From Planctomycetota bacterium (GTDB taxonomy: Bacteria; Planctomycetota; Phycisphaerae; Sedimentisphaerales; Anaerobacaceae), in NCBI GenBank assembly GCA_022566315.1, contig JADFJC010000016.1:1-48947 (forward strand): a DNA stretch of 48,947 nucleotides. The letters are read 5' to 3'. Shown here piece after piece: positions 32,392-40,810 of this stretch (the stretch's first letter is position 1; each line of letters opens with the position of its first letter). The notes beneath the pieces were generated by a model that was not told where the DNA came from, searched no databases, and saw only the letters and a program-made list of their open reading frames with translations. Position numbers and translations under genes: made by a program.

Positions 32392-33531
32392 GTGGTCTTG
32401 AGAATGGAAACAGCCGGCAACCAAAGAGCAGAGCAAAGATTGCGTTATCGTTGGCCTGTTCGCTTCGCCAGGGACGTCAAGGAAAAACCTTCCCCGGGCC
32501 AGATTGTTGATGTTTCCAGCAGAGGTTTGGCAATTCTTTGCCACGCCGACAAAAACTGTCCCCATCCGGACCAGCTCGTAACCGTTGACTTTAGTGTCCC
32601 TCACTTTGACTTGGCCGATTCCTTCGATACGGTATTTTTCAATCGCATCGGACGTGTCTGTCGCGTTGACAACCTCAGCAGCCTGGTAAATCGTGTTGCC
32701 GTTCAGTTCGCCGAACCACTGTTTTTCAAACCCGGCGAACAGAACATCAGCGAATCCGATGCTCAGCAAAGACTCCAAGCCAAAGCTCACTCAATTTCCA
32801 AGGCTGAAGAAAAAGCCCGCATTTACAGCGAATCCCTGGCCAAAGCCGAGACAGAAGAAAAACTAAAGGCCGAAATCGACGCAAGATACAAAACAGAAGC
32901 CAAGTTACGAACAAAAGCCGAACAAAAACTCACAGCCCTCGCCCAGGCAAAAAAACAGGCCGAAGAAATTGCAAAAACACAAACCCGCGCAACAGCAATA
33001 GCCCAGGCCAAAGCTGAATTTGAAACCAAGGCCAGAATCGAAGCCGAGAAAAAAACAAAATCAGACCTCGAAGAAAATGCAAAAGCTCATGCTGAAGAAA
33101 AATTAAAGGCCGAGATTGAAGCAAGATGCAAAGCCGAAGCTAACGCATTAACCCAGGCCGAAAAAAGGGCAAAAGCCGAAGCAAAAGCAAAATCCGAAGC
33201 TATGCTAAGAGCAAAAGCCCAAAAGAAGGCCAAGGCCGAAGCCCAAAAAAGGGTAGAGCTCGAAGCCGAAACGCAGCAGAAGATTAAATCTTATACCGAC
33301 CAGCTAACTAAAATCAATGCCGAAGCTGCCGAGGCAATAGCCAAAGCAAAGGCCCAGGCAGCAGATACGGTAGCCAAAGTCAATGCCCAATTCAAACAAA
33401 AGACCAAAGCACACGCTAAGGCAAAAATCAGAGCCGAAAAAAAGGAAAACGCCAAAGCCAAACAACCCGAAAAAAAGACCCTGCTGAAAAAAGTGGACAA
33501 ATTTATCACAGACAGGGACAGGATTTACTAA
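32392..33531 (+). CDS. PilZ-domain protein with a long Ala/Lys/Glu-rich coiled coil
   Basis: The first ~110 of 379 residues are PilZ-like (R-L-R-Y-R-W-P-V-R-F and D-V-S-S-R-G-L-A-I-L, the c-di-GMP-binding R-x-x-R ... D/N-x-S-x-x-G motif). Next comes a roughly 240-residue heptad-like region of Ala, Lys, Glu and Gln, as in TolA. The PilZ motif suggests c-di-GMP signalling; the coiled coil could span the periplasm or bind a partner. The first codon is GTG after AAAAGGAT; an ATG four codons later (32404) is an alternative. No other PilZ or GGDEF gene is nearby. Confidence 0.75.
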   Translation: MVLRMETAGNQRAEQRLRYRWPVRFARDVKEKPSPGQIVDVSSRGLAILCHADKNCPHPDQLVTVDFSVPHFDLADSFDTVFFNRIGRVCRVDNLSSLVNRVAVQFAEPLFFKPGEQNISESDAQQRLQAKAHSISKAEEKARIYSESLAKAETEEKLKAEIDARYKTEAKLRTKAEQKLTALAQAKKQAEEIAKTQTRATAIAQAKAEFETKARIEAEKKTKSDLEENAKAHAEEKLKAEIEARCKAEANALTQAEKRAKAEAKAKSEAMLRAKAQKKAKAEAQKRVELEAETQQKIKSYTDQLTKINAEAAEAIAKAKAQAADTVAKVNAQFKQKTKAHAKAKIRAEKKENAKAKQPEKKTLLKKVDKFITDRDRIY

Positions 33532-33709
33532 TAAATTGCCGTTAGAAAGCATCTCCCCCTTGCTTGAGGCAGTAAGCTCTGCCTAATCTCGACCAGAGAA
33601 GCTGAAATCACTTGAAAATTCCCGATGGATTTTGTAACCTAATGAAAACAGAAGTCTAAGCAGGTTATTAAATCACGTATATGGAAAATTCCTGATAGGT
33701 TCTTTAAAG
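33532..33709. other. Intergenic with short repeated ATGGAAAATTCC-type words
   Basis: GAAAATTCCCGATGG and GTATATGGAAAATTCCTGATAGG resemble GTATATGGGAAATCCCGGATGG at 26823. No gene or clear promoter. Confidence 0.4.
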
Positions 33710-35335
33710 GTGAAAATTTTCGCCCATCTTATTCGTTTCGGCATAAAAAATGTACGCATCCGGTCTAATGGTTGCACCGTCGGCGAAGAGAAATCCAAAA
33801 CGCCGGGCCGGGGCCAGACCAAACCGACTCGGACATCGGCGAGCTCAGCCGAGCCGCGACGCGGCAGGCGGCGCATCATTTTCTTTCACCTTACAGCTAT
33901 GGCCGTTGTCCTCTCACCGCTCGTGTTGGGCGAGCTGGCGCTCAGATTGTGCGTCTCTCCCCCCCCAATCAATCTGAATGACCCCTACGTCTCCTTCAGC
34001 GGTCTGTGCCCCCTCTTCGTCCTCGACTCAACGGGCACTCGCTTCGAGACGGCCGAGGAACGCCTGACCTGCTTCTGCCCCCAATCTTTCGCTGCCACGA
34101 AGGGGCCGAACACGTTCCGGGTCTTCTGTCTCGGTGGTTCAACCGTACAGGGACGACCCTACTCTACAGAGACTTCCTTTGCTACCTGGCTCAAGCTCAA
34201 CTTGCGTGCCGCTCGACCCGAAACGAACTGGGAAGTAGTCAACTGTGGGGGGATTTCCTACGCCAGCTATCGTCTCGTACCCATCATGTGGGAGCTGCTC
34301 AAGCATGAGCCTGATTTATTCATCATCTACACGGGACACAACGAATTCCTCGAAGACAGGACATACCGGCGCCTAAAGAGAATGCCGCGCGCACTACTCC
34401 GGCTGCACCAGGTGATGCTCAACCTGCGCAGCTACTCTCTTGCACACCGGTTCCTCTCTGGTCGTCGCGCCCAAGGCACGGACGACGGACGCTCATCGAA
34501 GCCTGTTCTTCCCATCGAAGTCCAGGCCAGGCTCGACTTCCGCGAAGGATTGGATTCCTACCATCGTGACCAGACATGGCACCAAGGCACCATCGAACAC
34601 TTCCGCCACAATCTTCAAAAAATGGTCCGGATGTCCCACGGGGCGGGGATTCCTATTATCCTGGCCAATCCGGTCACCAACTTGAAGGACTGTCCTCCTT
34701 TCAAGTCGGAGTTCCGAACCGACCTGCCCGAGCACCAGATGGAGCGTGTGGTCGAACTGTGGGAACAGGCCGGGAAACTGGACTGGGACGATGCCTACGG
34801 TAAGATCAGGCTCCTCGAACAGGCCGCCGCGCTCGACAACCGGCACGCAGGGCTCCTTTACTGGATAGGCAAGTGCTACGAGCACATAGGACGTTCCAAT
34901 GAAGCAAAGAAATGGTTCGTACGGGCAAAGGAGCAGGACATCTGCCCACTGCGCATCCTGGAACCCATGCACGATGCAATCTTGGACGTCAGTGCGCGAC
35001 ATCGCGTACCTCTTGTGGATGTGAAGGTGCTCATTGAGGAACACACCGAGGACGGAATCCCGGGCGACGAATGGTTGCTGGACCACGTGCATCCGAGCAT
35101 CGCGGGCCATCAGCTCATCGCCGACTCGCTGTACCGGGCCATGGAGGACATGGAGCTGGTGCGCACTCCCCAGGACTGGCGGACAACCCGGGACGAACTG
35201 CGGCAGCGCCACCTTTCGTCCATGAACGATGCCTACTACGCGCATGGACACATCCGACTCAAAAGGCTGCACAATTGGAGTCGCGGGCCCATCCCAAATC
35301 CACCTCCTCGCCCTTCCGACTCCACACAGGATTGA
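33710..35335 (+). CDS. SGNH/GDSL-type hydrolase with one transmembrane anchor
   Basis: The 541 residues have a transmembrane helix near 58-78 and then an SGNH hydrolase domain. Block I is V-F-C-L-G-G-S-T-V-Q-G with the nucleophile Ser144; block III-like sequence reads Y-T-G-H-N-E-F; and the D458-x-x-H461 pair lies in L-D-H-V-H-P-S. A TPR-like helical insert sits at about 345-425. It would remove or transfer acyl groups on cell-surface glycans or other esters. The start is a GTG with a weak ribosome site and is uncertain. GC is higher than in adjacent genes. Confidence 0.8.
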   Translation: MKIFAHLIRFGIKNVRIRSNGCTVGEEKSKTPGRGQTKPTRTSASSAEPRRGRRRIIFFHLTAMAVVLSPLVLGELALRLCVSPPPINLNDPYVSFSGLCPLFVLDSTGTRFETAEERLTCFCPQSFAATKGPNTFRVFCLGGSTVQGRPYSTETSFATWLKLNLRAARPETNWEVVNCGGISYASYRLVPIMWELLKHEPDLFIIYTGHNEFLEDRTYRRLKRMPRALLRLHQVMLNLRSYSLAHRFLSGRRAQGTDDGRSSKPVLPIEVQARLDFREGLDSYHRDQTWHQGTIEHFRHNLQKMVRMSHGAGIPIILANPVTNLKDCPPFKSEFRTDLPEHQMERVVELWEQAGKLDWDDAYGKIRLLEQAAALDNRHAGLLYWIGKCYEHIGRSNEAKKWFVRAKEQDICPLRILEPMHDAILDVSARHRVPLVDVKVLIEEHTEDGIPGDEWLLDHVHPSIAGHQLIADSLYRAMEDMELVRTPQDWRTTRDELRQRHLSSMNDAYYAHGHIRLKRLHNWSRGPIPNPPPRPSDSTQD

Positions 35336-35638
35336 CCTCTAAGAATCTAATGAAATCAGAGGTCTTAATGATTACTACACGCAATTATAGGACGAGCTAC
35401 TCTATCATCTCCCTGCCTGGCTTGCCCCGTAGTATTATCAAAGACTGCCTTATACTATGGGGCTTGTGTGCAGTGATAAAGAAATAGGGAGGCAGGCGCC
35501 CCCCAGTTACAACTAAGGTTTAGTAAACCCGCCTGTCTCCCTCAGTGAAGGAAAGAGTATTATGCCTGATATATAAAATATAACTTATTTATCTCGATGG
35601 GCAAAAAAACAAATAAGGTTTTTGTTTTTTTTCATTTA
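35336..35638. other. Intergenic region with two long hairpins
   Basis: No gene. GACCTCT and AGAGGTC (35334-35365) form a small stem after the hydrolase gene. CCCCGTAGTAT pairs with ATACTATGGGG (35425-35435 with 35452-35462, 11 bases). GGGAGGCAGGCG pairs with CGCCTGTCTCCC (35487-35498 with 35530-35541, 12 bases with one G-T). The CCTGCCT at 35411 can also pair with the second stem's 5' arm, so alternative folds are possible. A structured RNA or a mobile-element end are options. Confidence 0.55.
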
Positions 35639-35959
35639 TTATAGGTCCCTGGGCTTAAGCAATGCCTCTATGATGCGAATATCTTTGGGAATATGTATAA
35701 CCAGGAACTCGGCGTCGCTTATTACCGTGTAGCCGTGGTCAAAAGTGCCGTCAAACAGGGTTACTTCGTTTGTGTTGAGTTTGTAGTTGTTGCTCTCAAC
35801 TCTAATTTCGAGGGGGCCTCGCAGTAACCTGTGGCTGAAGATAGCTATGAAAGAACGTGTGTGAGACGCTGATAAGCCCAGTGTTAAATTCGCAGCGGAA
35901 AAGACCATTTCACCGGATGATGACTGAAACGAGATAATAGATGATTTTAATGATTTCAA
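35639..35959 (-). CDS. Cupin-like small protein, start uncertain
   Basis: The 106-codon frame ends in E-I-R-V-E-S-N-N-Y-K-L-N, T-L-F-D-G-T-F-D-H-G-Y-T-V and A-E-F-L-V-I-H-I-P, a jellyroll pattern typical of the second half of a cupin. The frame opens with a TTG; an ATG at 35908 is more usual but would remove strand material. An in-frame TAA lies just upstream, so a missing N-terminal part, lost by frameshift or decay, is possible. Metal-ligand histidines of a classic cupin are largely absent. Function unknown. Confidence 0.45.
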   Translation of the reverse strand: MKSLKSSIISFQSSSGEMVFSAANLTLGLSASHTRSFIAIFSHRLLRGPLEIRVESNNYKLNTNEVTLFDGTFDHGYTVISDAEFLVIHIPKDIRIIEALLKPRDL

Positions 35960-36475
35960 TAGTTAGCTCAAACTGACCGATTCACGCTATCGGCCCCACG
36001 AGAGCAGGAATTCACAAATGTCCCGATATAGTGGATTCCCACTCCCCCGTTTTCTTCGAATTTTAACGTTATCAATATAAGTATTTGTATAACGGCTTTT
36101 GTGCCTGTCGGTTAAGTCTAAGCAACAATGTGGTGTTGTTATTCTGTTTAAAATTCGGGCGGTCTTGGCCGGTGCCGAATTGCGATAAGTCCAGTTATTA
36201 CAGGGCATAACAAAAATGCAGGATTTTGCAAAGGTCAAAGAGGTTATTTTTTATTTCAAGTTTATTGAAAAATATGCTTGCATACAAGAGAAAACAGAAG
36301 TATATTAGTATGCTTAATTTAGGGTTCATAATGTCGGGCTTCTGCATAACGACCGATTGGAGGAGAAGTCAAGCGAAAATGACCCTAATAAAGCATTATA
36401 TTATAAACATCTGCATATTTTAGGAAGTCTTCTACGTTTTTTACTTAAGGAGTATCGTGTCTAAAAATAATTTGT
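35960..36475. other. Intergenic region before the cadherin-like protein
   Basis: A minus-strand frame (35987-36238) is open but lacks a ribosome site and reads as random. The region near 36000-36200 has a GC-richer, palindrome-poor core between AT-rich flanks and may be a non-coding repeat unit of the genome. Upstream of the next gene the sequence is very AT-rich. Confidence 0.35.
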
Positions 36476-36499
36476 TTGTTTTCATTCGGAGGAAGAATT

Positions 36500-39007
36500 A
36501 TGTTGATGACAAAGCTTGTAAGAGGCGTGCTCTGTGTGGTGGTGCTGCTTAGTATTTCGGCCATTGGCGCCGACCCGGCTGAAGGTGAGGGTGTAACGAC
36601 GGAAGAGGACACGCCGGTGTCTATCACCTTAATTGGTAGTGACCCGGATGGTGACCCGCTGACCTACAATGTGGTAACAGGTCCGTCCAATGGGCGCCTG
36701 AGCGGGACAGCGCCAAAGCTGACCTATACGCCCCAGCCGAATTTCAACGGGAAAGACAGCTTTACCTTCAATGTCAACGACGGGACGGTGGACGGTGTTC
36801 CTGTAACAGTGTTAATCATGGTAAAGGCGGTCAATGACCCCCCGACAGCTATTGATGACAGTGTAACAACACAAGAGGACACGCTGGTGTCGATTACCTT
36901 AGCCGGCTGTGACCCTGACGGGGATGCGCTGAACTACAGCGTGGTAAAAGATCCATCCCACGGGAGCCTGAGCGGTACAGCGCCAAATCTGACATATACG
37001 CCAAATGCGAATTTCAACGGGTCAGACAGCTTTCTCTTCAAGGTCAACGACGGGACGGTGGACAGCGCTGCTGCAACCGTGTCGATAAAGTTGAAGCCGG
37101 TCAACGACCCGCCGACAGCCAGTTATGTTGGTGCGAAGGTACAGAAGAACCCGCCGGTAGCCGAGGATGACAATGTGACGACCGAGGAAGACACGCCGGT
37201 GCCGATTACCTTGGCAGGCAGTGACCCCGACGAAGATGCGCTGACCTACACTGTGGTAACAAGTCCGTCCCATGGAAGTCTGAGCGGGACAGCGCCAAAC
37301 GTGAGCTACACGCCAAATCCAGATTTCAACGGGTCAGACAGTTTTACCTTCAAGGTAAGTGATGAGACGGCGGACAGCAAATCCGCGACCGTGTCAATAA
37401 CGGTAACGGCGGCCAACGACCCGCCGAGCGCCAATGATGACAGTGCGAGGACACAGGAGGACACGCCGATAGCAGCGATTGATGTGCTGAGGAACGATAC
37501 TGACGTGGATGATGACCAGCTCACGACGTCTGCTGTTACTCAGGGCAAGAACGGTTCGGTTACCATTAACGCTGATAACACGCTGAGCTATAGCCCCAAG
37601 GCGAACTTTTGCGGCACCGATTCTTTCACCTATACTGTCAGTGACGGCAAAGGCGGAACTGATACAGCTACGGTGAATGTTAAGGTCAAGGCGGTCAATG
37701 ATGCGCCGACGGCCAATGATGACAGTGTGACGACGCAGGAAGATAAATCGGTGTCGATTACCTTAGCGGGTGGCGATGCCGACGGAGATTCGCTGAGCTA
37801 CCGTGTGGTAAAAGATCCATCCCACGGGAAACTGAGCGGGAAAGGATCAAAGCTGAGATATTCACCAAATGCGAATTTCAACGGGTCAGACAGCTTTACC
37901 TTCAAGGTCAGCGACAAGACGACGGACAGTGCTGCTGCAACCGTGTCAATCAAGGTAAAGGCGGTCAATGACAGGCCGACTGCTAAGGATGACAGTGCGA
38001 TGACGCAGGAGGACAAACCGGTATTGGCGATTAATGTGCTGACGAACGACACTGACGTGGACAATGACCAGCTTAATATAACCACTGTTACTCAGGGCAC
38101 GAACGGCTCGGTTAGCATTAACACCGATAACACTCTGAGCTATACCCCCAAGGCGAACTTTTACGGCACCGATGCGTTTACTTACACTATCAGTGATGGC
38201 AAAGGCGGAACTGATGCTGCCGCAGTGAGGATTAAGGTCAAGGCGGTCAATGATGCGCCAACGTTCACTTCAACACCTGTAACCACAGCTACAGTGGACG
38301 CATTATATACTTATGATGTTGATGCCACGGACCCAGATGCAGGAGATACGCTTACTTACTCCTTAACCATCAAACCGGCAGATATGGCCATAGATACAGC
38401 TACCGGCTTGATAGAGTGGACACCGACGAGTACCCAGGCGGGGGCTAATGATGTTGCGGTCAAGGTCTCAGATAACGGTAGTGTTCCAGCTTCAAGTACC
38501 CAACCATTTACCATCACAGCTTCTCTGCCAAGCACGCCGGCGACAACTGTCTTGAGCACAACAGATGGCTGCAACAAAAAATGCAAAACAATATTATCCG
38601 TAGCCTGCAAAAGCGGCGTTGTCCTGGCCAGTGACGACCACCGGCGGGAAACCGACTTTGGTTTATACACATCCTATGATTTTTCAGATGTATCTATTCC
38701 GGAAGGTGCTGCGATAGCATCTATGGTTGTTTATGTGGAACACTTCGAGCAAGAACAATTTTCTGAGGGCAAATTACAATGGGCAGCAGGCACAGGCTGG
38801 CCGAATAAACCGGTAGTTTGGGCGTCAATAAATGCTCCTGTGTATGAAGGAGAACCAAATGAGGCGACAGACTTATGGGACATAACAAGTCTCGTGGACA
38901 CGCCCGAAAAGGTAAATTCCTTTCAACTGCAGGTCAAAAACAATGACGACGTCACCAAGAGAAAAACATTGGTAAATTACATCTATGCCGTAGTTGAATG
39001 GAAATGA
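36500..39007 (+). CDS. Secreted cadherin-like/Ig-repeat surface protein
   Basis: The ATG at 36500 follows CGGAGGAAG and opens a signal peptide (about 1-25), so I reject the ATG eight codons upstream. The 835-residue product has six tandem ~95-residue cadherin-like/VCBS-type repeats, each with T-Q-E-D-T-P / E-E-D-T-P, D-P-D-G-D-x-L-T-Y, F-N-G-S-D-S-F-T-F and V-N-D-P-P. A more divergent Ig-like repeat (about 595-665) follows, and then a C-terminal ~150-residue domain that may be a carbohydrate-binding or anchoring module. Such proteins mediate adhesion, often with calcium. No anchor or sorting signal is evident at the end. Confidence 0.85.
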   Translation: MLMTKLVRGVLCVVVLLSISAIGADPAEGEGVTTEEDTPVSITLIGSDPDGDPLTYNVVTGPSNGRLSGTAPKLTYTPQPNFNGKDSFTFNVNDGTVDGVPVTVLIMVKAVNDPPTAIDDSVTTQEDTLVSITLAGCDPDGDALNYSVVKDPSHGSLSGTAPNLTYTPNANFNGSDSFLFKVNDGTVDSAAATVSIKLKPVNDPPTASYVGAKVQKNPPVAEDDNVTTEEDTPVPITLAGSDPDEDALTYTVVTSPSHGSLSGTAPNVSYTPNPDFNGSDSFTFKVSDETADSKSATVSITVTAANDPPSANDDSARTQEDTPIAAIDVLRNDTDVDDDQLTTSAVTQGKNGSVTINADNTLSYSPKANFCGTDSFTYTVSDGKGGTDTATVNVKVKAVNDAPTANDDSVTTQEDKSVSITLAGGDADGDSLSYRVVKDPSHGKLSGKGSKLRYSPNANFNGSDSFTFKVSDKTTDSAAATVSIKVKAVNDRPTAKDDSAMTQEDKPVLAINVLTNDTDVDNDQLNITTVTQGTNGSVSINTDNTLSYTPKANFYGTDAFTYTISDGKGGTDAAAVRIKVKAVNDAPTFTSTPVTTATVDALYTYDVDATDPDAGDTLTYSLTIKPADMAIDTATGLIEWTPTSTQAGANDVAVKVSDNGSVPASSTQPFTITASLPSTPATTVLSTTDGCNKKCKTILSVACKSGVVLASDDHRRETDFGLYTSYDFSDVSIPEGAAIASMVVYVEHFEQEQFSEGKLQWAAGTGWPNKPVVWASINAPVYEGEPNEATDLWDITSLVDTPEKVNSFQLQVKNNDDVTKRKTLVNYIYAVVEWK

Positions 39008-39039
39008 ATGTGGCATTGTAAGAAAGTTGAAAATTAAAT

Positions 39040-39068
39040 TTGGCATTTAGTCAAATATCAAGTATAAT
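39040..39068 (+). promoter_or_regulatory. Consensus-like sigma-70 promoter of a candidate small RNA
   Basis: TTGGCA and TATAAT are 17 bases apart, about 30-60 bases after the surface-protein gene. No ORF follows before a terminator at 39161-39188, so it should direct a short untranslated transcript starting near 39076. Confidence 0.7.
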
Positions 39069-39075
39069 ATATATA

Positions 39076-39188
39076 GCAAGCACAATTGAGGGGAATCAGG
39101 GGGGACCTTAAAGAGTCCGATATGTTTTTTCGCTTATGCTTGTTGTAGTGGATGAGTGCGAACGGGTTTGAGCGGTTACCCGTTTTTT
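39076..39188 (+). ncRNA. Candidate structured small RNA, about 113 nt
   Basis: A promoter at 39040-39068 and a terminator at 39161-39188 bound a region with no credible ORF. The transcript would begin GCAAGCA, which can pair with TGCTTGT (39137-39143) to close a domain. That domain contains the hairpin GGAC/GTCC (39103-39118) and G-rich GGGGAA and GGGGGG tracts. It is not 6S RNA, tmRNA, RNase P or SRP RNA as far as I can see. It might regulate surface-protein or PEP-CTERM genes in trans; this is inference. Confidence 0.6.
39161..39188 (+). terminator. Rho-independent terminator of the candidate small RNA
   Basis: AACGGGT pairs with ACCCGTT (seven bases) around a ten-base loop and is followed by TTTTTT. 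It is correctly placed relative to the promoter at 39040. Confidence 0.85.
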
Positions 39189-39224
39189 ATTAGTTGCTGA
39201 CATAATACTACTCCTTTCTTCTAT

Positions 39225-39264
39225 TTGGGGGGCTGGTCACCACACGGTCAGCCCCAATTTTTTT
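39225..39264 (+). terminator. Second strong terminator hairpin
   Basis: GGGGCTG pairs with CAGCCCC (seven bases), loop of 13, followed by AATTTTTTT. It lies 37 bases after the previous terminator. It may end readthrough from the small RNA or serve another short transcript. Confidence 0.8.
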
Positions 39265-39461
39265 GCCGGCCATATCCATTCTGCAACCAAATCGAACATT
39301 TCTATAGTTTCCTTCTATAATTCAGGACAGACTTAGCATAAAAATCCAGAGCTAATTGTCGGCTTAATGCCTGTTAGGTCCTAAAACTATTTTGTTTTAG
39401 CCAAGCAGGGGCACATTTCAAGAAAAATTTATCCGTCCGGTGGTATTGCCGCTAAAAACTC

Positions 39462-39490
39462 TTGACTTTTGCGAGCAAATAGGATAAACT
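39462..39490 (+). promoter_or_regulatory. Sigma-70 promoter of the first PEP-CTERM gene
   Basis: TTGACT and TAAACT are 17 bases apart. Transcription would start near 39497 and leave a leader of about 270 bases. The leader holds GCTACGTAGC (a perfect palindrome), CTACT/AGTAG hairpin sequence and two GGGGGGT words, so it may form a regulatory structure. Confidence 0.7.
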
Positions 39491-39641
39491 TATCTCTGTA
39501 ATAAGTATTTCCGGGGGGTGATCAAAACTCGTGCTACGTAGCGTAGCTACTATGCAGAGTAGTATCGGAATGGGGGGTTCTCAAATTTCCCCAATTGAGC
39601 ACCCAAGTTAAACTGATTGGCCCAAAACAAAGAGGACAGAA

Positions 39642-39693
39642 CTGACTTCTGATATCTGACTTCTGATATCTGACTTCTGACTTCTGACTTCTG
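39642..39693 (+). repeat. CTGACTTCTGA / GATATCTGA microsatellite in the leader
   Basis: Seven-base TGACTTC units and nine-base TGATATCTG units alternate in about 50 bases, with several identical copies. It lies inside the probable leader of the PEP-CTERM gene, 70 bases before its start. Confidence 0.7.
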
Positions 39694-39765
39694 CTGTGGG
39701 TGGTTCACCGCAAAGTGAAGAGTGAAGCAGTAACGGGAGATTATAATTTGGGGAGGAGAAAAATA

Positions 39766-40542
39766 ATGAAGTTGAAGTTGGTAAAGATATCAGCAGTTTT
39801 TTGTGCAGCGGTTATGATTCTGCCGTGCGTAACAAAAGCCACCCCTGTTGGTACAGTGGATATAGCACTTAGTGGTTTTGGCGCCCATGACATAATGGAG
39901 GTTTGGGCTGCCGGCTACGAAGGCACTATCGGATATGCCGGAGTTTATATGCTCGATAAGACCTACGGTACGAATGAAGGGAAAATTTGGTCCGATGGTC
40001 TGATTGGCGCCTTCTGCATCGAATGGGCAGAGCTCTCGTCAAGCAGCACATTGACGTACGATGTGGTTATGCCGGAAGATGGGCCTATTCCGACGACCTT
40101 GTTGGAAGGTACAATGGGCCTCAGCAAGGCCAAATACCTGCAGGAACTATGGGGCAGGTACTTCGACCCATCCTGGGTTGGCAGCGGTTCATTTACTTAC
40201 CAGCAAAATACCAAGGCCGAGGCTTTTGCTGCAGCCGTATGGGAGATAGTTCACGAAGACCTTCCGACATCTCCGTTAGGTTGGGATGTAACGGTCGATG
40301 GCACCGTTGGAATTCGTGGTTTCCGTGCCGCGTATCTTGATTCAGATATGGCCAATAATATGCTGCATTCTCTCGATGGTACCGGTCCGAGGGCAGACCT
40401 GCGAGTCTTTAGTTACAATGGACAACAGGACTATATTGTGGAGGTACCGGAACCGACAACAATAGCTTTGCTTGGCCTGGGAGGTGCATTTAGCCTGCTG
40501 CGGAGAAAATCAGGAAATCAGGAAAAGACAAAGTTAACCTGA
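39766..40542 (+). CDS. PEP-CTERM sorting-domain protein (first)
   Basis: The ATG at 39766 follows GGGAGGAG. The 258 residues have a signal peptide (about 1-25), then a body with a G-A-F-C-I-E-W motif and A-E-A-F-A-A-A-V-W-E-I-V (about 80-165), similar to a thioester-like fold used in exported proteins. It lacks the usual Gln of a true thioester. The C-terminus is V-P-E-P-T-T-I-A-L-L-G-L-G with a hydrophobic helix and R-R-K tail: the PEP-CTERM signal cut by an exosortase. Exosortase genes are not in the window. Role unknown, probably extracellular matrix. Confidence 0.88.
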   Translation: MKLKLVKISAVFCAAVMILPCVTKATPVGTVDIALSGFGAHDIMEVWAAGYEGTIGYAGVYMLDKTYGTNEGKIWSDGLIGAFCIEWAELSSSSTLTYDVVMPEDGPIPTTLLEGTMGLSKAKYLQELWGRYFDPSWVGSGSFTYQQNTKAEAFAAAVWEIVHEDLPTSPLGWDVTVDGTVGIRGFRAAYLDSDMANNMLHSLDGTGPRADLRVFSYNGQQDYIVEVPEPTTIALLGLGGAFSLLRRKSGNQEKTKLT

Positions 40543-40810
40543 TAACCTTGTAGCCCGGTAAGAAATTTTTGGAGGGGAAAAAGATTTTTGTCAACCTAAT
40601 TAACAAGACTAACCAGGAACGAAAAGCCGACCGTGGCATTGGCTCGGCAGAAAGGGGGGTGCTTATAAAACACTATCACTACTGAACAAACGGAGTAGCT
40701 CAAAACCAAGGGATTGAGAAAATCCCGATAAAATCGGGACTGCGGGTGGTCCGCAGCACAAAAATAAAACGGTTAGAAATTTAAGAGCATAAAAGTATAG
40801 AGGGGACAAA
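40543..40810 (+). promoter_or_regulatory. Structured 5' region between the PEP-CTERM genes
   Basis: The 270 bases hold AGGGGAAAAAGATTTTT near 40573, a GGGGGGTGCTT word, and two adjacent hairpins: CCCGAT/ATCGGG (40723-40739) and CTGCGG/CCGCAG (40740-40756). No gene. It is probably the leader of the second PEP-CTERM gene, but I do not recognise a riboswitch class. Confidence 0.45.

Noticed and set aside
35987-36238. Minus-strand frame of 83 codons
   Set aside because: No ribosome site or domain; probably a non-coding repeat unit.
39766-40542. Internal thioester in the first PEP-CTERM protein
   Set aside because: The Gln needed for the Cys-Gln bond is absent in the A-E-A-F-A-A-A-V-W-E-I segment.
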